A stretch of DNA of 28,842 nt from a virus: positions 1 through 28,842 of IMG/VR virus record IMGVR_UViG_3300046000_005823, one strand, 5' to 3'. The stretch's first letter is position 1. Every line of letters begins with the position of its first letter. The notes beneath the pieces are model-generated. The model was not told the origin of the DNA, ran no database searches, and was given only the letters and a program-made list of their open reading frames with translations. Position numbers and translations under genes: made by a program. Positions 7,583-15,992 of the stretch are shown here, piece after piece.

Positions 7583-7613
7583 TTCGTTTTTACTTTTTAA
7601 TCTTTATAGTTCA

Positions 7614-10600
7614 TTATGGACTTGGAGGCAATAAATTTTGTGATCTTAATGATTTAACAGTATTACCTGAATTTAATTTATCTTGTTCAGAAATGTATTG
7701 AGGGAAAAGCAATCCTTCTTCAACTATTGTAGAATCTTTTGGATTATATCTTAGCATAACATTAGTTTCATCAGGTACGTGTTTCCATACAATATATCTA
7801 CAAGCTCTCCAACGAGCTCCAGAAAAACTTTCTGTTGGAACAGTTGATCCAGAACTAAATAGAGCTAAGTTTACCGGACGATCTAACTCTGAATATATTC
7901 TCGATCCTGTCACTCCAGAGCCTGTAAAAATTACGTTTTTAATTGTGTATTCAAAGTTTTCATTCCATCCAAGTCGTGAAGCTGAATCATAAAAAGATAT
8001 TCTATCGCCCGTATTTAAAGTAAATGGAAGTAATACATTGTCTAAAAGAGAGGCTGTAAAGGCTGGATCAGAAAGTGAATCAAATGTTATTCCATTTGAG
8101 TAATAATACGCCAATTCTGAATTAAAAACCACTTGATTTGATTCGCTTATATAATATAGACAGGGTTGTGAACTAGTTACAAAAGGCGTATAATAAGTTA
8201 GCGTACTTGATCCACCACCAGTTCCTCCGCCGCCGCCACGAGATATAATGCCTTGAATATATACATATCCCTCATCTATAGCAGTAGGCCAATATGTAGA
8301 AGATGCTGCGCTTCCTATTGCAGCAGTGCTAGTTCCACCACCACAAGATCTTGCAGTATAAGCGCTAATATAAGCTACTTGAATATTATTATTAGAAGTT
8401 CCGTTAAGTACACTTATATATACCACTCTAGCAGTATATGTGCTAGTAAGAGGATCTTCTGGTAAAGTTATAGAAGCCTCTACATTTACATTATATGGGA
8501 CATTTCCATTATTGTAAGTAGCTTTTAGATATATATCGTATTGACTAGTATCGCATGCTTCTATAGGAGTTTCAGTTACAATCCAACTCATAGTCCAGTT
8601 AGCCGGTAATAATACAGCATCTGATGGGGTAGCCCCTCCACCAGCAGTTATAGTAATTTCAATAGGACTAGTTAGATTGTATGTTTGAGTTACCGCAGAT
8701 CCACTAATGTTATGTAATATGGGAAGGTATCTAAATCCTCCTTCGAATATTTGAAGTGTTGGATTATTAGCTAATTGTTGAGAATATGGATTCTTTTCAT
8801 CATACTTAAATAAAGAAACGTCTACATTTTCTCCTGACTTATATACGTTTTGAACATCAAATATATTGGTATTGACTTTAGTTAGATCTAAAATATTTTG
8901 ATTATTATCTATTAGATATTTTATTTGCGCATTAGATCTATTTGGAAAAAATAAAGACGCACTATATATGTCTATTAGATAAGCATATTGATATTTTATC
9001 TTATCAATTGCCGCAGTTTTACCATATGAAGTATCACCAGCTGTGTAGGTATTATATGTATGACTTTTAGTATTAGACCCATAATACCTAGGATCGGTAA
9101 AGTGTCTAGTAGCGTAGTTATAATCTTGTAGTTGCGCGTAAGGATTATTTGGATTAGTATATGTGTTATAGTTATCGTTTACAGAATTGTCTATAGACTG
9201 CGTGATTAGTCCTAAGTTTATTGGAGTCAATTGATTGCTAGTGTAATCTAGATCAAAGTATTTTAGAGATCTTACTGATCCTGTTACATTTTGATACAAA
9301 GCTCCTAAGTTTACTGAGATTGGACCAATAGATCCAAGAGTTCCATTAGAGTTTTCTGATTGACTTAAAGCATCTCCATTAGTAACGGTTACTTCTGTTC
9401 CTCCAAATTCTCCAGTTAATTTTTCTACTCCTTGAGAACTTGTAAAAGGTACAAATCCAAGAGGAGTAATTCTATCTAAGCTCCATTCAGTAGATCCGCT
9501 TATTATGTTTCCAGGTTCTGCTGAAAGCGTAAGCATATCTATCGATTGAGATATAATGTCTACGCTTGCACTAGGTTCATGCCTAGCGTATTTGTTTCTT
9601 TCTAGTATATGACTCTTAACTATGATACCTGTAGAAAGATTTGTTCTAGCAGGAACAAAGTCCTTGATAGTTTTAAACAGAGAGTTATTAAAATACTTTA
9701 TTAGTCTTATGTATTCCCAAACGCTATGAGGTTGAGTATACGAAGAGAAGTAAGCATTACTTGCACTTACTAATGGAGCATAAGATGAAGAGTATTGATC
9801 ATTAGGATTTCCTATAAGATTATCTATATTGAAATATCCAAGAGATGAAGTAATATTATCGTTAAGAATATCTGCTATAGAAAAACCAACTTCTATGTTT
9901 GTAGAGTTTAGTCGATTATCATTTTGATAATACTGTAAAGTTGTATAAGGAGATAATAAACTAGAAGAGAGATAAAGACTCGAAGTAACTCCAGTTATTT
10001 TGCTATTGTTTATTTCATTAACTCCATCTACATTATACCTGTTATATCCACCAAATTCATTAACTGTAAGAATATTGCTAGGAATTCCATAAATAGAAAT
10101 CAATGCTTTTACTGCTCTTTGAGTACCTCTAGACTTTAAAAGATATGGAAGATTATGATAGATTCTTTTATAGATCTCCTGTTGAATCTGTTTAGATCCC
10201 ATAGATCCAGTTGGTAAACTAGAAGTTACGTATGTTGATATCTTTTCAGATCCTGTTGGGGGTAGTAATGTACCATCTTCATTATAACCAAATAGATCAT
10301 AATATACATTGTCTGATATACTTGTGTTAGTATATAGTTCCATTCCTAGGCTCTTTAAAGCATCGGAAACCATATCTAGAGATATGCCAGTAAAAGGATC
10401 ATTTGTAGCATTAAACCTATTAGTTACGTCTTTATAATAAATCCATATGTTATCAAAGTGTTGTGCAATCATGTCAACAAAAGTAACATATGGCGCATTG
10501 TTTGAATCGTCTAATAGATATTGAGGAATTGATCCTCTTAAAAGATCTTTATTTGTATCATCATAAAGAGATGACGAGTATAAAAGAGATGAAGTATATT

Positions 10601-11795
10601 GACTAGGAACTGCTGTTTCACTTCCTAACCAATTACTAGCTTGAGAAGAAGTAACAGAGTATAGTCGATAAGGTTTTGTGCTATTCGACTTTGGCCAAGC
10701 AAAAGACTCAGAAGCATAGTACAAATAGTACTCGTAAGTATCAAAGTTTTCTACAATATTGCTTATTGAATCTTGTAAAGTAGTAATTGAAGCAGATATA
10801 GTAGTCTGATTTCCTGATCCACTAATTGTAGATTGCGCAACTATTTGAGAGTTATAATTTTCGACTAAGTTTAATTTATATACAAAGTTATTAAGTCTTT
10901 CTGTTGCAGAAGAAAAATGTACAAAGTTTTCAAAATTAGTGTAGTCTACATTTATGCTTATAGCTTTATCTTGATAATAACTAGCTAATTGCCTATATGA
11001 AGAAGTTATTGGACTAGAAAGTAATGAAGCATAACTATAATAAGGAGTAGTCTGAGTGTTCTTTTCGTTTATTCTTATATTAAAATTTGGTCCGCGTAAA
11101 GAGTTTATATTTTCAGTCTCAGAAGCTTCTATCTCTATCTCAACATCATAGCTAACGGATTCAGCTATTTTATCAATGATCCAGAGCTGAGATTTCACAT
11201 CATAATCGAAAGGCAATGGTTCATACAACTTAATAAGCAAGTAAGTGCCAGAGTCATCGGATGTGATTGCCGAATTAATTGCAATGATCTGTTCATTATT
11301 GCCAAAGTTCAGATAAAAGTCTGAATAATAATTTTTTAGGGATATATAAGCTTGGTACTGATTAAATCCTTCTTGTATAGCTTGATCAATAATTATTTGT
11401 GAACTTAGCTTGATCTCTGTTCTAGAAGGCGAAATTTCTTTTATCCAATATCTTCTTTGGTCATTTGAGTTAAATAGGTTTTTAAAGAAGTTATATTGAA
11501 TATTAAAAGAACCTCTATCAAAACCTCTAGATTTAGCATCTGCTGCTGGATCTATTAATAATCTATCAAATTTACCCGTTTCTGGGTTTATTACTTGATA
11601 AGGAGTATATCCATTAAAATCATAAACAGCATCTATTAAGTTATCATTAAGATCATATAAAAACAATTCTACTCTATCGTTATCATCTCCAAAAGTAGAG
11701 TTTATATAGTTTGATGGTATTAAACTTTTATCTTTAAGCGAATAGTCTTGCTCAATCTTTCCTTGTCCCGCGTAAATAATATTAACTAATTCCAT
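7614..11795 (-). CDS. Large baseplate wedge protein with P2 gpI-like region and inserted Ig-like domain
   Basis: A 1393-aa structural protein, the largest in the window. The region around residues 430-575 (MIAQHFDNIWIYYKDVTNRF, then YHNLPYLLKSRGTQRAVKAL, ISIYGIP, EFGGYNRY) matches the pattern of phage tail protein I / wedge proteins next to gp6 in contractile tails. By position it would take the place of T4 gp7. Flanking parts are Ser/Tyr/Asn-rich and beta-prone. Near residues 1030-1190 lies what looks like an inserted Ig-like beta domain, with two cysteines (ACDTS, SCGGG) and a glycine-rich RGGGGGTGGGSS linker at its end. The sequence then returns to a wedge-like tail (TFNTGDRISFYDS, WRACRYIVWKHVPDE). 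The gene begins 1 base after the 113-aa gene. Structural role likely; exact T4 equivalence inferred. Confidence 0.7.
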   Translation of the reverse strand: MELVNIIYAGQGKIEQDYSLKDKSLIPSNYINSTFGDDNDRVELFLYDLNDNLIDAVYDFNGYTPYQVINPETGKFDRLLIDPAADAKSRGFDRGSFNIQYNFFKNLFNSNDQRRYWIKEISPSRTEIKLSSQIIIDQAIQEGFNQYQAYISLKNYYSDFYLNFGNNEQIIAINSAITSDDSGTYLLIKLYEPLPFDYDVKSQLWIIDKIAESVSYDVEIEIEASETENINSLRGPNFNIRINEKNTQTTPYYSYASLLSSPITSSYRQLASYYQDKAISINVDYTNFENFVHFSSATERLNNFVYKLNLVENYNSQIVAQSTISGSGNQTTISASITTLQDSISNIVENFDTYEYYLYYASESFAWPKSNSTKPYRLYSVTSSQASNWLGSETAVPSQYTSSLLYSSSLYDDTNKDLLRGSIPQYLLDDSNNAPYVTFVDMIAQHFDNIWIYYKDVTNRFNATNDPFTGISLDMVSDALKSLGMELYTNTSISDNVYYDLFGYNEDGTLLPPTGSEKISTYVTSSLPTGSMGSKQIQQEIYKRIYHNLPYLLKSRGTQRAVKALISIYGIPSNILTVNEFGGYNRYNVDGVNEINNSKITGVTSSLYLSSSLLSPYTTLQYYQNDNRLNSTNIEVGFSIADILNDNITSSLGYFNIDNLIGNPNDQYSSSYAPLVSASNAYFSSYTQPHSVWEYIRLIKYFNNSLFKTIKDFVPARTNLSTGIIVKSHILERNKYARHEPSASVDIISQSIDMLTLSAEPGNIISGSTEWSLDRITPLGFVPFTSSQGVEKLTGEFGGTEVTVTNGDALSQSENSNGTLGSIGPISVNLGALYQNVTGSVRSLKYFDLDYTSNQLTPINLGLITQSIDNSVNDNYNTYTNPNNPYAQLQDYNYATRHFTDPRYYGSNTKSHTYNTYTAGDTSYGKTAAIDKIKYQYAYLIDIYSASLFFPNRSNAQIKYLIDNNQNILDLTKVNTNIFDVQNVYKSGENVDVSLFKYDEKNPYSQQLANNPTLQIFEGGFRYLPILHNISGSAVTQTYNLTSPIEITITAGGGATPSDAVLLPANWTMSWIVTETPIEACDTSQYDIYLKATYNNGNVPYNVNVEASITLPEDPLTSTYTARVVYISVLNGTSNNNIQVAYISAYTARSCGGGTSTAAIGSAASSTYWPTAIDEGYVYIQGIISRGGGGGTGGGSSTLTYYTPFVTSSQPCLYYISESNQVVFNSELAYYYSNGITFDSLSDPAFTASLLDNVLLPFTLNTGDRISFYDSASRLGWNENFEYTIKNVIFTGSGVTGSRIYSELDRPVNLALFSSGSTVPTESFSGARWRACRYIVWKHVPDETNVMLRYNPKDSTIVEEGLLFPQYISEQDKLNSGNTVKSLRSQNLLPPSP

Positions 11796-11796
11796 C

Positions 11797-12138
11797 TTAT
11801 AGTATGTTATTTATTGTAGTAAAACTTTGATTCATTTCTAGTAATTGTTGCCTTAATGAGTTAATCTCTTCTATTAAGGCTTGTTTTTCTAAGTCTATTA
11901 CGGATCCTCCGATATACTGTTGACTTTGTTGAACAAGATAAGTATGAGAGTTTACTACACCATCTACAGGAATATCGAAAAATATCTGCTGATAATAGTC
12001 AAAAAATTGAGACACTGATATTGTGGCTTCCTCTATAATTGGAGTTACGGTAACAAATTCAGTAAATGCTGGGTCTATCGCGTTTTCGTAAGCGCTTGTA
12101 TTATAAGTCTTTCTGACTAGTGTTATCTCATTCGACAT
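11797..12138 (-). CDS. Small baseplate-cluster protein with C-terminal coiled coil
   Basis: A 113-aa protein of unknown function. The first ~70 residues are mixed beta (ITLVRKTYNTSAYENAIDPAF, then SVSQFFDYYQQIFFDIPVDG). Residues 80-112 form a likely coiled coil (LEKQALIEEINSLRQQLLEM) that could trimerise it or bind the large wedge protein. Its ATG overlaps the stop of the DNRLRE-like gene by one base, and it ends one base before the 1393-aa gene, so the three are probably translated together. I suggest a baseplate connector or assembly protein; position and the coiled coil are the only evidence. Confidence 0.5.
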   Translation of the reverse strand: MSNEITLVRKTYNTSAYENAIDPAFTEFVTVTPIIEEATISVSQFFDYYQQIFFDIPVDGVVNSHTYLVQQSQQYIGGSVIDLEKQALIEEINSLRQQLLEMNQSFTTINNIL

Positions 12139-13244
12139 TATCTTGTTATTTTAAATATACAATCATTGTCTATCTCTAAAGATTCTCCTGTAGGAAGATC
12201 AGTTTTTATTAGCACTTTGTAATATCTTTCTGGCTCTAATCCATTTATGTATATTCCAAAATAGCTTCCATTAGAATCGCTACTTATTTTTGTAAAGCTA
12301 GAATCAAAATCTATTACCATATCGGTAGTCTTCATGTCTTGTAAAGCCCAATAACTAGTTTGCGGAAGTCTTTTGTTGGTAGTATAAAAAGAAGAAGTCG
12401 TGAAAACTCTAGCTGGATACTTATCTCTTGCGTTGATTCTAAATTTAACTAATTCTGTTTTATCTAGATAAATTCCAAGATTATTTGCTATAGATACTAC
12501 AAAGTCAGAATTATTAATAGTCGATAAACTTCCTGTGTATACGCTATCATCCCATTTCATTTCTAAAGTAGGAGGATATATAGTATGAGTATCTACACTA
12601 AAAAAGCTAAGTCCTATATAGCTAGCGCTGCTACTTTCTATATTTGTAGGTAGCTTAACTACGAATCCATTATTATTTGATCCGCTAAACCAAGAATCTA
12701 CTATTCTTGTAACATCAACATTTGGATCTTTATTAGCTTTATAATCGAAAGACTGTGAACCAAAATATGATCCAGTCCAAGATCCACCACCAGGAGTCAT
12801 AAAATATTGGCTAGCGTTTGTTGCCCAAGAAGACGCTGCTGTGTAATAAGATGAAGTACTGTACCAACAAGTACCATTTCTAGTTTCAGGACTGTCAGCA
12901 AATTTTCCTGTTCCCATATCCCAAGACTGAGAAACTTGCCTAACTTCTAAACTGTAAGTAGTACTTAGATTGTCAGCATCAGCTAGATACAGTTTAAGTC
13001 CAGCTTTCCAAGATCCAGTCCTAAATGATTTTATTTTATTTAAGTCATCATCACTAAACCTTATTAGACTTCTTCTTATATCATCGTATAATATAACAGT
13101 ATCTACGCCTGTTATTAGTGAATTTTGTGGATCATCACTGTTTTTTGCCGCAACTTCAAGTATTTCATCTAATCCAGTATTTTGTGCTGGAAATTTAGAA
13201 TATAGTGTTGCGTCTGCTGAAGGAAATATTTTATATACTGCCAT
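12138..13244 (-). CDS. DNRLRE-like beta-sandwich tail protein
   Basis: A 368-aa structural protein. The start MAVYKIFPSADATLYSKFP, then TGLDEILEV, RRSLIRFSDDDL, a LKLYLADA segment and VRQVSQSWDMGTG (about 105-117), resemble the DNRLRE-type beta sandwich found in secreted and phage surface proteins. In that fold an ADATL strand opens the domain and a SLIRFD-like strand follows. The rest (PNVDVTRIVDSWFSG, NGFVVKLPTNIES, PPTLEMKWDDS) continues the same pattern, and the C-terminal third is a further beta domain. No enzyme motif. It lies directly after gp6, where distant T4-like phages carry wedge-associated structural genes. The A-rich leader AATAAAACAAAAA precedes the ATG. Probably peripheral baseplate. 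Confidence 0.6.
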   Translation of the reverse strand: MAVYKIFPSADATLYSKFPAQNTGLDEILEVAAKNSDDPQNSLITGVDTVILYDDIRRSLIRFSDDDLNKIKSFRTGSWKAGLKLYLADADNLSTTYSLEVRQVSQSWDMGTGKFADSPETRNGTCWYSTSSYYTAASSWATNASQYFMTPGGGSWTGSYFGSQSFDYKANKDPNVDVTRIVDSWFSGSNNNGFVVKLPTNIESSSASYIGLSFFSVDTHTIYPPTLEMKWDDSVYTGSLSTINNSDFVVSIANNLGIYLDKTELVKFRINARDKYPARVFTTSSFYTTNKRLPQTSYWALQDMKTTDMVIDFDSSFTKISSDSNGSYFGIYINGLEPERYYKVLIKTDLPTGESLEIDNDCIFKITR

Positions 13245-13255
13245 TTTTTGTTTTA

Positions 13256-15103
13256 TTACATTGTTACTACACGACCTTGAATATCTGATTGCGGATATTT
13301 TACTTCAAATATAGATGGATCTAAACTAGGATAAACTACTCCATTTAGTATTGCTCCAGGTACATCATAACTAAATTCAGAATATCCATTTGTAGATCCA
13401 AACTTATTTACTATTTGTACGCTTTTAACTGTTTGAACTCCATTAACTTGATCGAGTAGAGTATATATGTCTGAAAGTATTATAGGTTCGTTTATCTGCC
13501 AATTATCTACGTTAAAGAAGTCTTGTAATTGAATTAAACATCTAGCTACTACGTCTTGTCCTGTAAAGTTAGGTCTTACAGTTATATCGAAATTACATCC
13601 AATGTTTATAACATAAGCAGGTTTGATATTAATAGCATCCGTCATCATCCTATATTCAGAAAGATAAGTCTGTAAATTCTGAACTAGCGCTGATGAAGGT
13701 TGAGCTAAGTTACCATTATTGTCTAATCCAAGAACGTACATGCTAACAAGTACTTGATCTCTTTCTGATGGATTGTCTTCTATGTAATTACTAAAAGTAG
13801 CATCGTCTTTTGTTACGTAAGCTTTAGCAACTTTACCAAATTTAGGACTCATACTTAAGGTTCTAGCTAGATAGTCTTCTTGAGTTACTGCTCTTAGTTG
13901 ACTTGAGAATTCTGCTTGAATATTTTGCCTTAACTCTTCTACAGTATCTCCATCTCCTCCACCTGATGCGGGATTCGGATTGTTACTCACTACTGTACTA
14001 GTATCTCCTGAACCAGCATTTATTGATATAGGAATAGTTAATTGATTAGATAACACATTATATTCTGCTCCTCCTCCCGCTAAATAAGAAATGGTTAGCG
14101 TTGTATTTTGAGGAGCTAATCCATAAGTTTGTGTAGTTACAAAGTTAGAAGGATCAAAAGCCGTTTCTAATAATGTTAATCCAGTAGTGATTCCAACTCC
14201 AACTGAATTAGGATTAGGTATTACTGCTGAATCAGCTACTGAATTAATTCCTGGACCAAATTCTAATACCAAACTATTATCTGTCTTGAATCTTGTAGTA
14301 AACCTTCTTGGAACGTACACTTTTTGAAGCATGTACGGAACCTGATTTGCTGATTGATATAGAGAAGGATAATTAAGAGCAGTATTTTCTACAGGATTAA
14401 GTATGTAGTCTTGAGCTAAGTAAGGCACTTCGTACCATGTATTACTATTAGAGTCTACTACTTTTAATACCGAAATAATATCTGAATCTTGTATGTTTAC
14501 AGTAGCGTATCTTTTAGCTGCTCCAAAAGTAGCTGTAGTAGTTTTGACTTGTCCAGATATCGCTTGAGTCTTCTTTTTAAGAAGGTATTTTGTTGGATTA
14601 CCAGAACCATCAGTTAGATAAACAGAAACATCAGTAGGATCCAAAGAAGAAGATATTGTAAAGTCTACTTTATTTGGCACATAAAAGCTTACATTATTGC
14701 TAACATTCGACTTTACTTGCATTCCAGGTTGGATAGTAATCGCGTTTGTCCAATCGGGAGTTTTGTTTCCAGAAGCACCAACTACACCTACTTGCATGTA
14801 TACATCTAGATCTGCTATGGCTGCAGAAGTCACTTTAGGTCTATATCCCAACATGTACGCCATAGTGTAAAGATTATTCTTTTGCTTGGCATATTGTAAG
14901 AAAGTTTCTTGTAGCTGATTATCAAGATAAAAAGAAAGAACGTCTCCTACATAAGAAGCCATTTCAATGAACATGCTTCCTGGTGAAGCTTGACTGAAAT
15001 CATTATAAACGGTTGGATAGTATGACTTAGCATACTCTATCAACTCATTTTTAAAGTTAGAAAAGTCTTTATTTAAGTACTTTATATCTGGACTATTTAG
15101 CAT
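13256..15103 (-). CDS. 6: Baseplate wedge protein gp6-like (baseplate J family)
   Basis: A 615-aa protein equivalent to T4 gp6, which forms the dimeric ring of the baseplate inner wedge that triggers sheath contraction. The N-terminus carries the hallmark of the baseplate J/gp6 family: SPGSMFIEMASYVGDVLSFY (about 40-59), then ETFLQYAKQKNNLYTMAYMLGYRP. The C-terminus has the typical trailing region (INIGCNFDITVRP, DVVARCLIQLQDFFNVDNWQINEPIILSDI) that ends many J-type proteins. T4 gp6 is 660 aa, so the length fits. It follows the gp25-like gene by 1 base, the order also seen in T4 and in most contractile-tail clusters. No sign of damage. Confidence 0.88.
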   Translation of the reverse strand: MLNSPDIKYLNKDFSNFKNELIEYAKSYYPTVYNDFSQASPGSMFIEMASYVGDVLSFYLDNQLQETFLQYAKQKNNLYTMAYMLGYRPKVTSAAIADLDVYMQVGVVGASGNKTPDWTNAITIQPGMQVKSNVSNNVSFYVPNKVDFTISSSLDPTDVSVYLTDGSGNPTKYLLKKKTQAISGQVKTTTATFGAAKRYATVNIQDSDIISVLKVVDSNSNTWYEVPYLAQDYILNPVENTALNYPSLYQSANQVPYMLQKVYVPRRFTTRFKTDNSLVLEFGPGINSVADSAVIPNPNSVGVGITTGLTLLETAFDPSNFVTTQTYGLAPQNTTLTISYLAGGGAEYNVLSNQLTIPISINAGSGDTSTVVSNNPNPASGGGDGDTVEELRQNIQAEFSSQLRAVTQEDYLARTLSMSPKFGKVAKAYVTKDDATFSNYIEDNPSERDQVLVSMYVLGLDNNGNLAQPSSALVQNLQTYLSEYRMMTDAINIKPAYVINIGCNFDITVRPNFTGQDVVARCLIQLQDFFNVDNWQINEPIILSDIYTLLDQVNGVQTVKSVQIVNKFGSTNGYSEFSYDVPGAILNGVVYPSLDPSIFEVKYPQSDIQGRVVTM

Positions 15104-15104
15104 C

Positions 15105-15518
15105 TTATATGTTTTGTATCTTTAGTAAAATTCCATCTGTCTCTTTAGAACTCTTTATTGTATAACTAAATTGTATGTTAATTGTACTTCTATCTGGTTG
15201 ACCTATGATATTCAATTGTGTTATTTGTACATTAGGAAACGCATTTTCTATTTGTGTTTGTATAGACTGCTTCATATCTTCTACTGTACTTTGCGTTATT
15301 GATTCAAAAAGTCTAGATCTTAAACCCATACCGAAATTAGGATTCATAGGTCTTTCTCCTAAATCAGTTAACATGTAGTTAAGTATGTTATATTTTAGTT
15401 GCTCTTTAGTTGTATATACAGTAGAGAATACATTTTCAGCAGCAAAAGGCAACTTAACTCCTACTCCTGTAGAAGGCTTAAAATCTATGGGCGATATTTT
15501 TCTAAGATTATATGCCAC
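15105..15518 (-). CDS. 25: Baseplate wedge protein gp25-like
   Basis: A 137-aa protein of the GPW/gp25 family, whose T4 member is 132 aa. The hallmark segment GERPMNPNFGMGLRSRLFES (residues 54-73) is intact, including the ERP and NPNFG core and the following R-x-LFE. A C-terminal beta region has the usual TINIQFSYTI strand. gp25 links the gp6-gp7 wedge core to the first sheath ring. It lies directly before the gp6-like gene and 2 bases after the 152-aa gene. The start MAYNLRKISPIDFKP matches family style, where a short positively charged lead precedes the core. Confidence 0.9.
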   Translation of the reverse strand: MAYNLRKISPIDFKPSTGVGVKLPFAAENVFSTVYTTKEQLKYNILNYMLTDLGERPMNPNFGMGLRSRLFESITQSTVEDMKQSIQTQIENAFPNVQITQLNIIGQPDRSTINIQFSYTIKSSKETDGILLKIQNI

Positions 15519-15520
15519 GA

Positions 15521-15979
15521 TTATAGTCCCATTTTATCCATCATTGCAGAAAAATCAGGCACAGCGTTTATCTGTACAGCATCAACGTTGCTACTTGGTT
15601 TTGCTGTAGCTAGCATATCGTTAACTGATCCTACTGATGCTTCTCTAGGTTGAAAAGCCATTGCAGGATGCATTCCTGGTCCAACATCATTTGTGCTAAA
15701 GTTTAATGTTATGTCTTCGTTTAGCATATCGATCGCAGTTTCATTTAAAAGATTTGTCAAAGGATTGTTTGACTTTTTAAACTTTATTTGCTCAGCGATT
15801 GGAGGTCTATTAGAATTTAAAGTCAAAGGAAATTGTCCTTTTTTATCTATCAATTTTGGAGTCTCTTCGCTTCTATAAGCTGACTCACTAAGGATCCTAG
15901 GAAGCTCCTGTCTTATTATTTTAGTGACTTCTTCCCTTATAATCTGTCTTAAAAGCTCATTTGCGCTCTTCTTTTCCAT
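15521..15979 (-). CDS. Uncharacterised baseplate-cluster protein with N-terminal amphipathic helix
   Basis: A 152-aa protein I do not recognise. Residues 3-33 form a charged amphipathic helix (ELLRQIIREEVTKIIRQELP), a pattern often found in small phage virion or chaperone-like proteins. A polar disordered middle contains KKGQFPLTLN. The C-terminal third has GPGMHPAMAFQ and ends DFSAMMDKMGL, again helical. No Cys, no enzymatic motif, no membrane segment. It lies between the 677-aa protein and gp25 in a tightly packed cluster; the leader motif ATATTTATA ends only 4 bases before its ATG. Probably a minor baseplate component or assembly factor; this is inference from location only. Confidence 0.45.
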   Translation of the reverse strand: MEKKSANELLRQIIREEVTKIIRQELPRILSESAYRSEETPKLIDKKGQFPLTLNSNRPPIAEQIKFKKSNNPLTNLLNETAIDMLNEDITLNFSTNDVGPGMHPAMAFQPREASVGSVNDMLATAKPSSNVDAVQINAVPDFSAMMDKMGL

Positions 15980-15983
15980 ATAG

Positions 15984-15992
15984 TATAAATAT
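15984..15992 (-). promoter_or_regulatory. ATATTTATA leader motif upstream of the 152-aa gene
   Basis: Minus strand ATATTTATA, 4 bases before the ATG at 15979 and touching the stop codon of the preceding gene. If it is a promoter, the transcript would be leaderless or start inside the gene; alternatively it is an AU-rich ribosome-access element. Confidence 0.3.

Noticed and set aside
12970-13314. Plus-strand frame of 114 codons opposite the DNRLRE-like and gp6 genes
   Set aside because: Antisense to well-supported structural genes, with Ser/Leu/Ile-rich composition typical of a reversed frame and no domain. Similar frames at 3373-3561, 3831-4124, 8253-8465 and 15385-15653 were rejected for the same reason.
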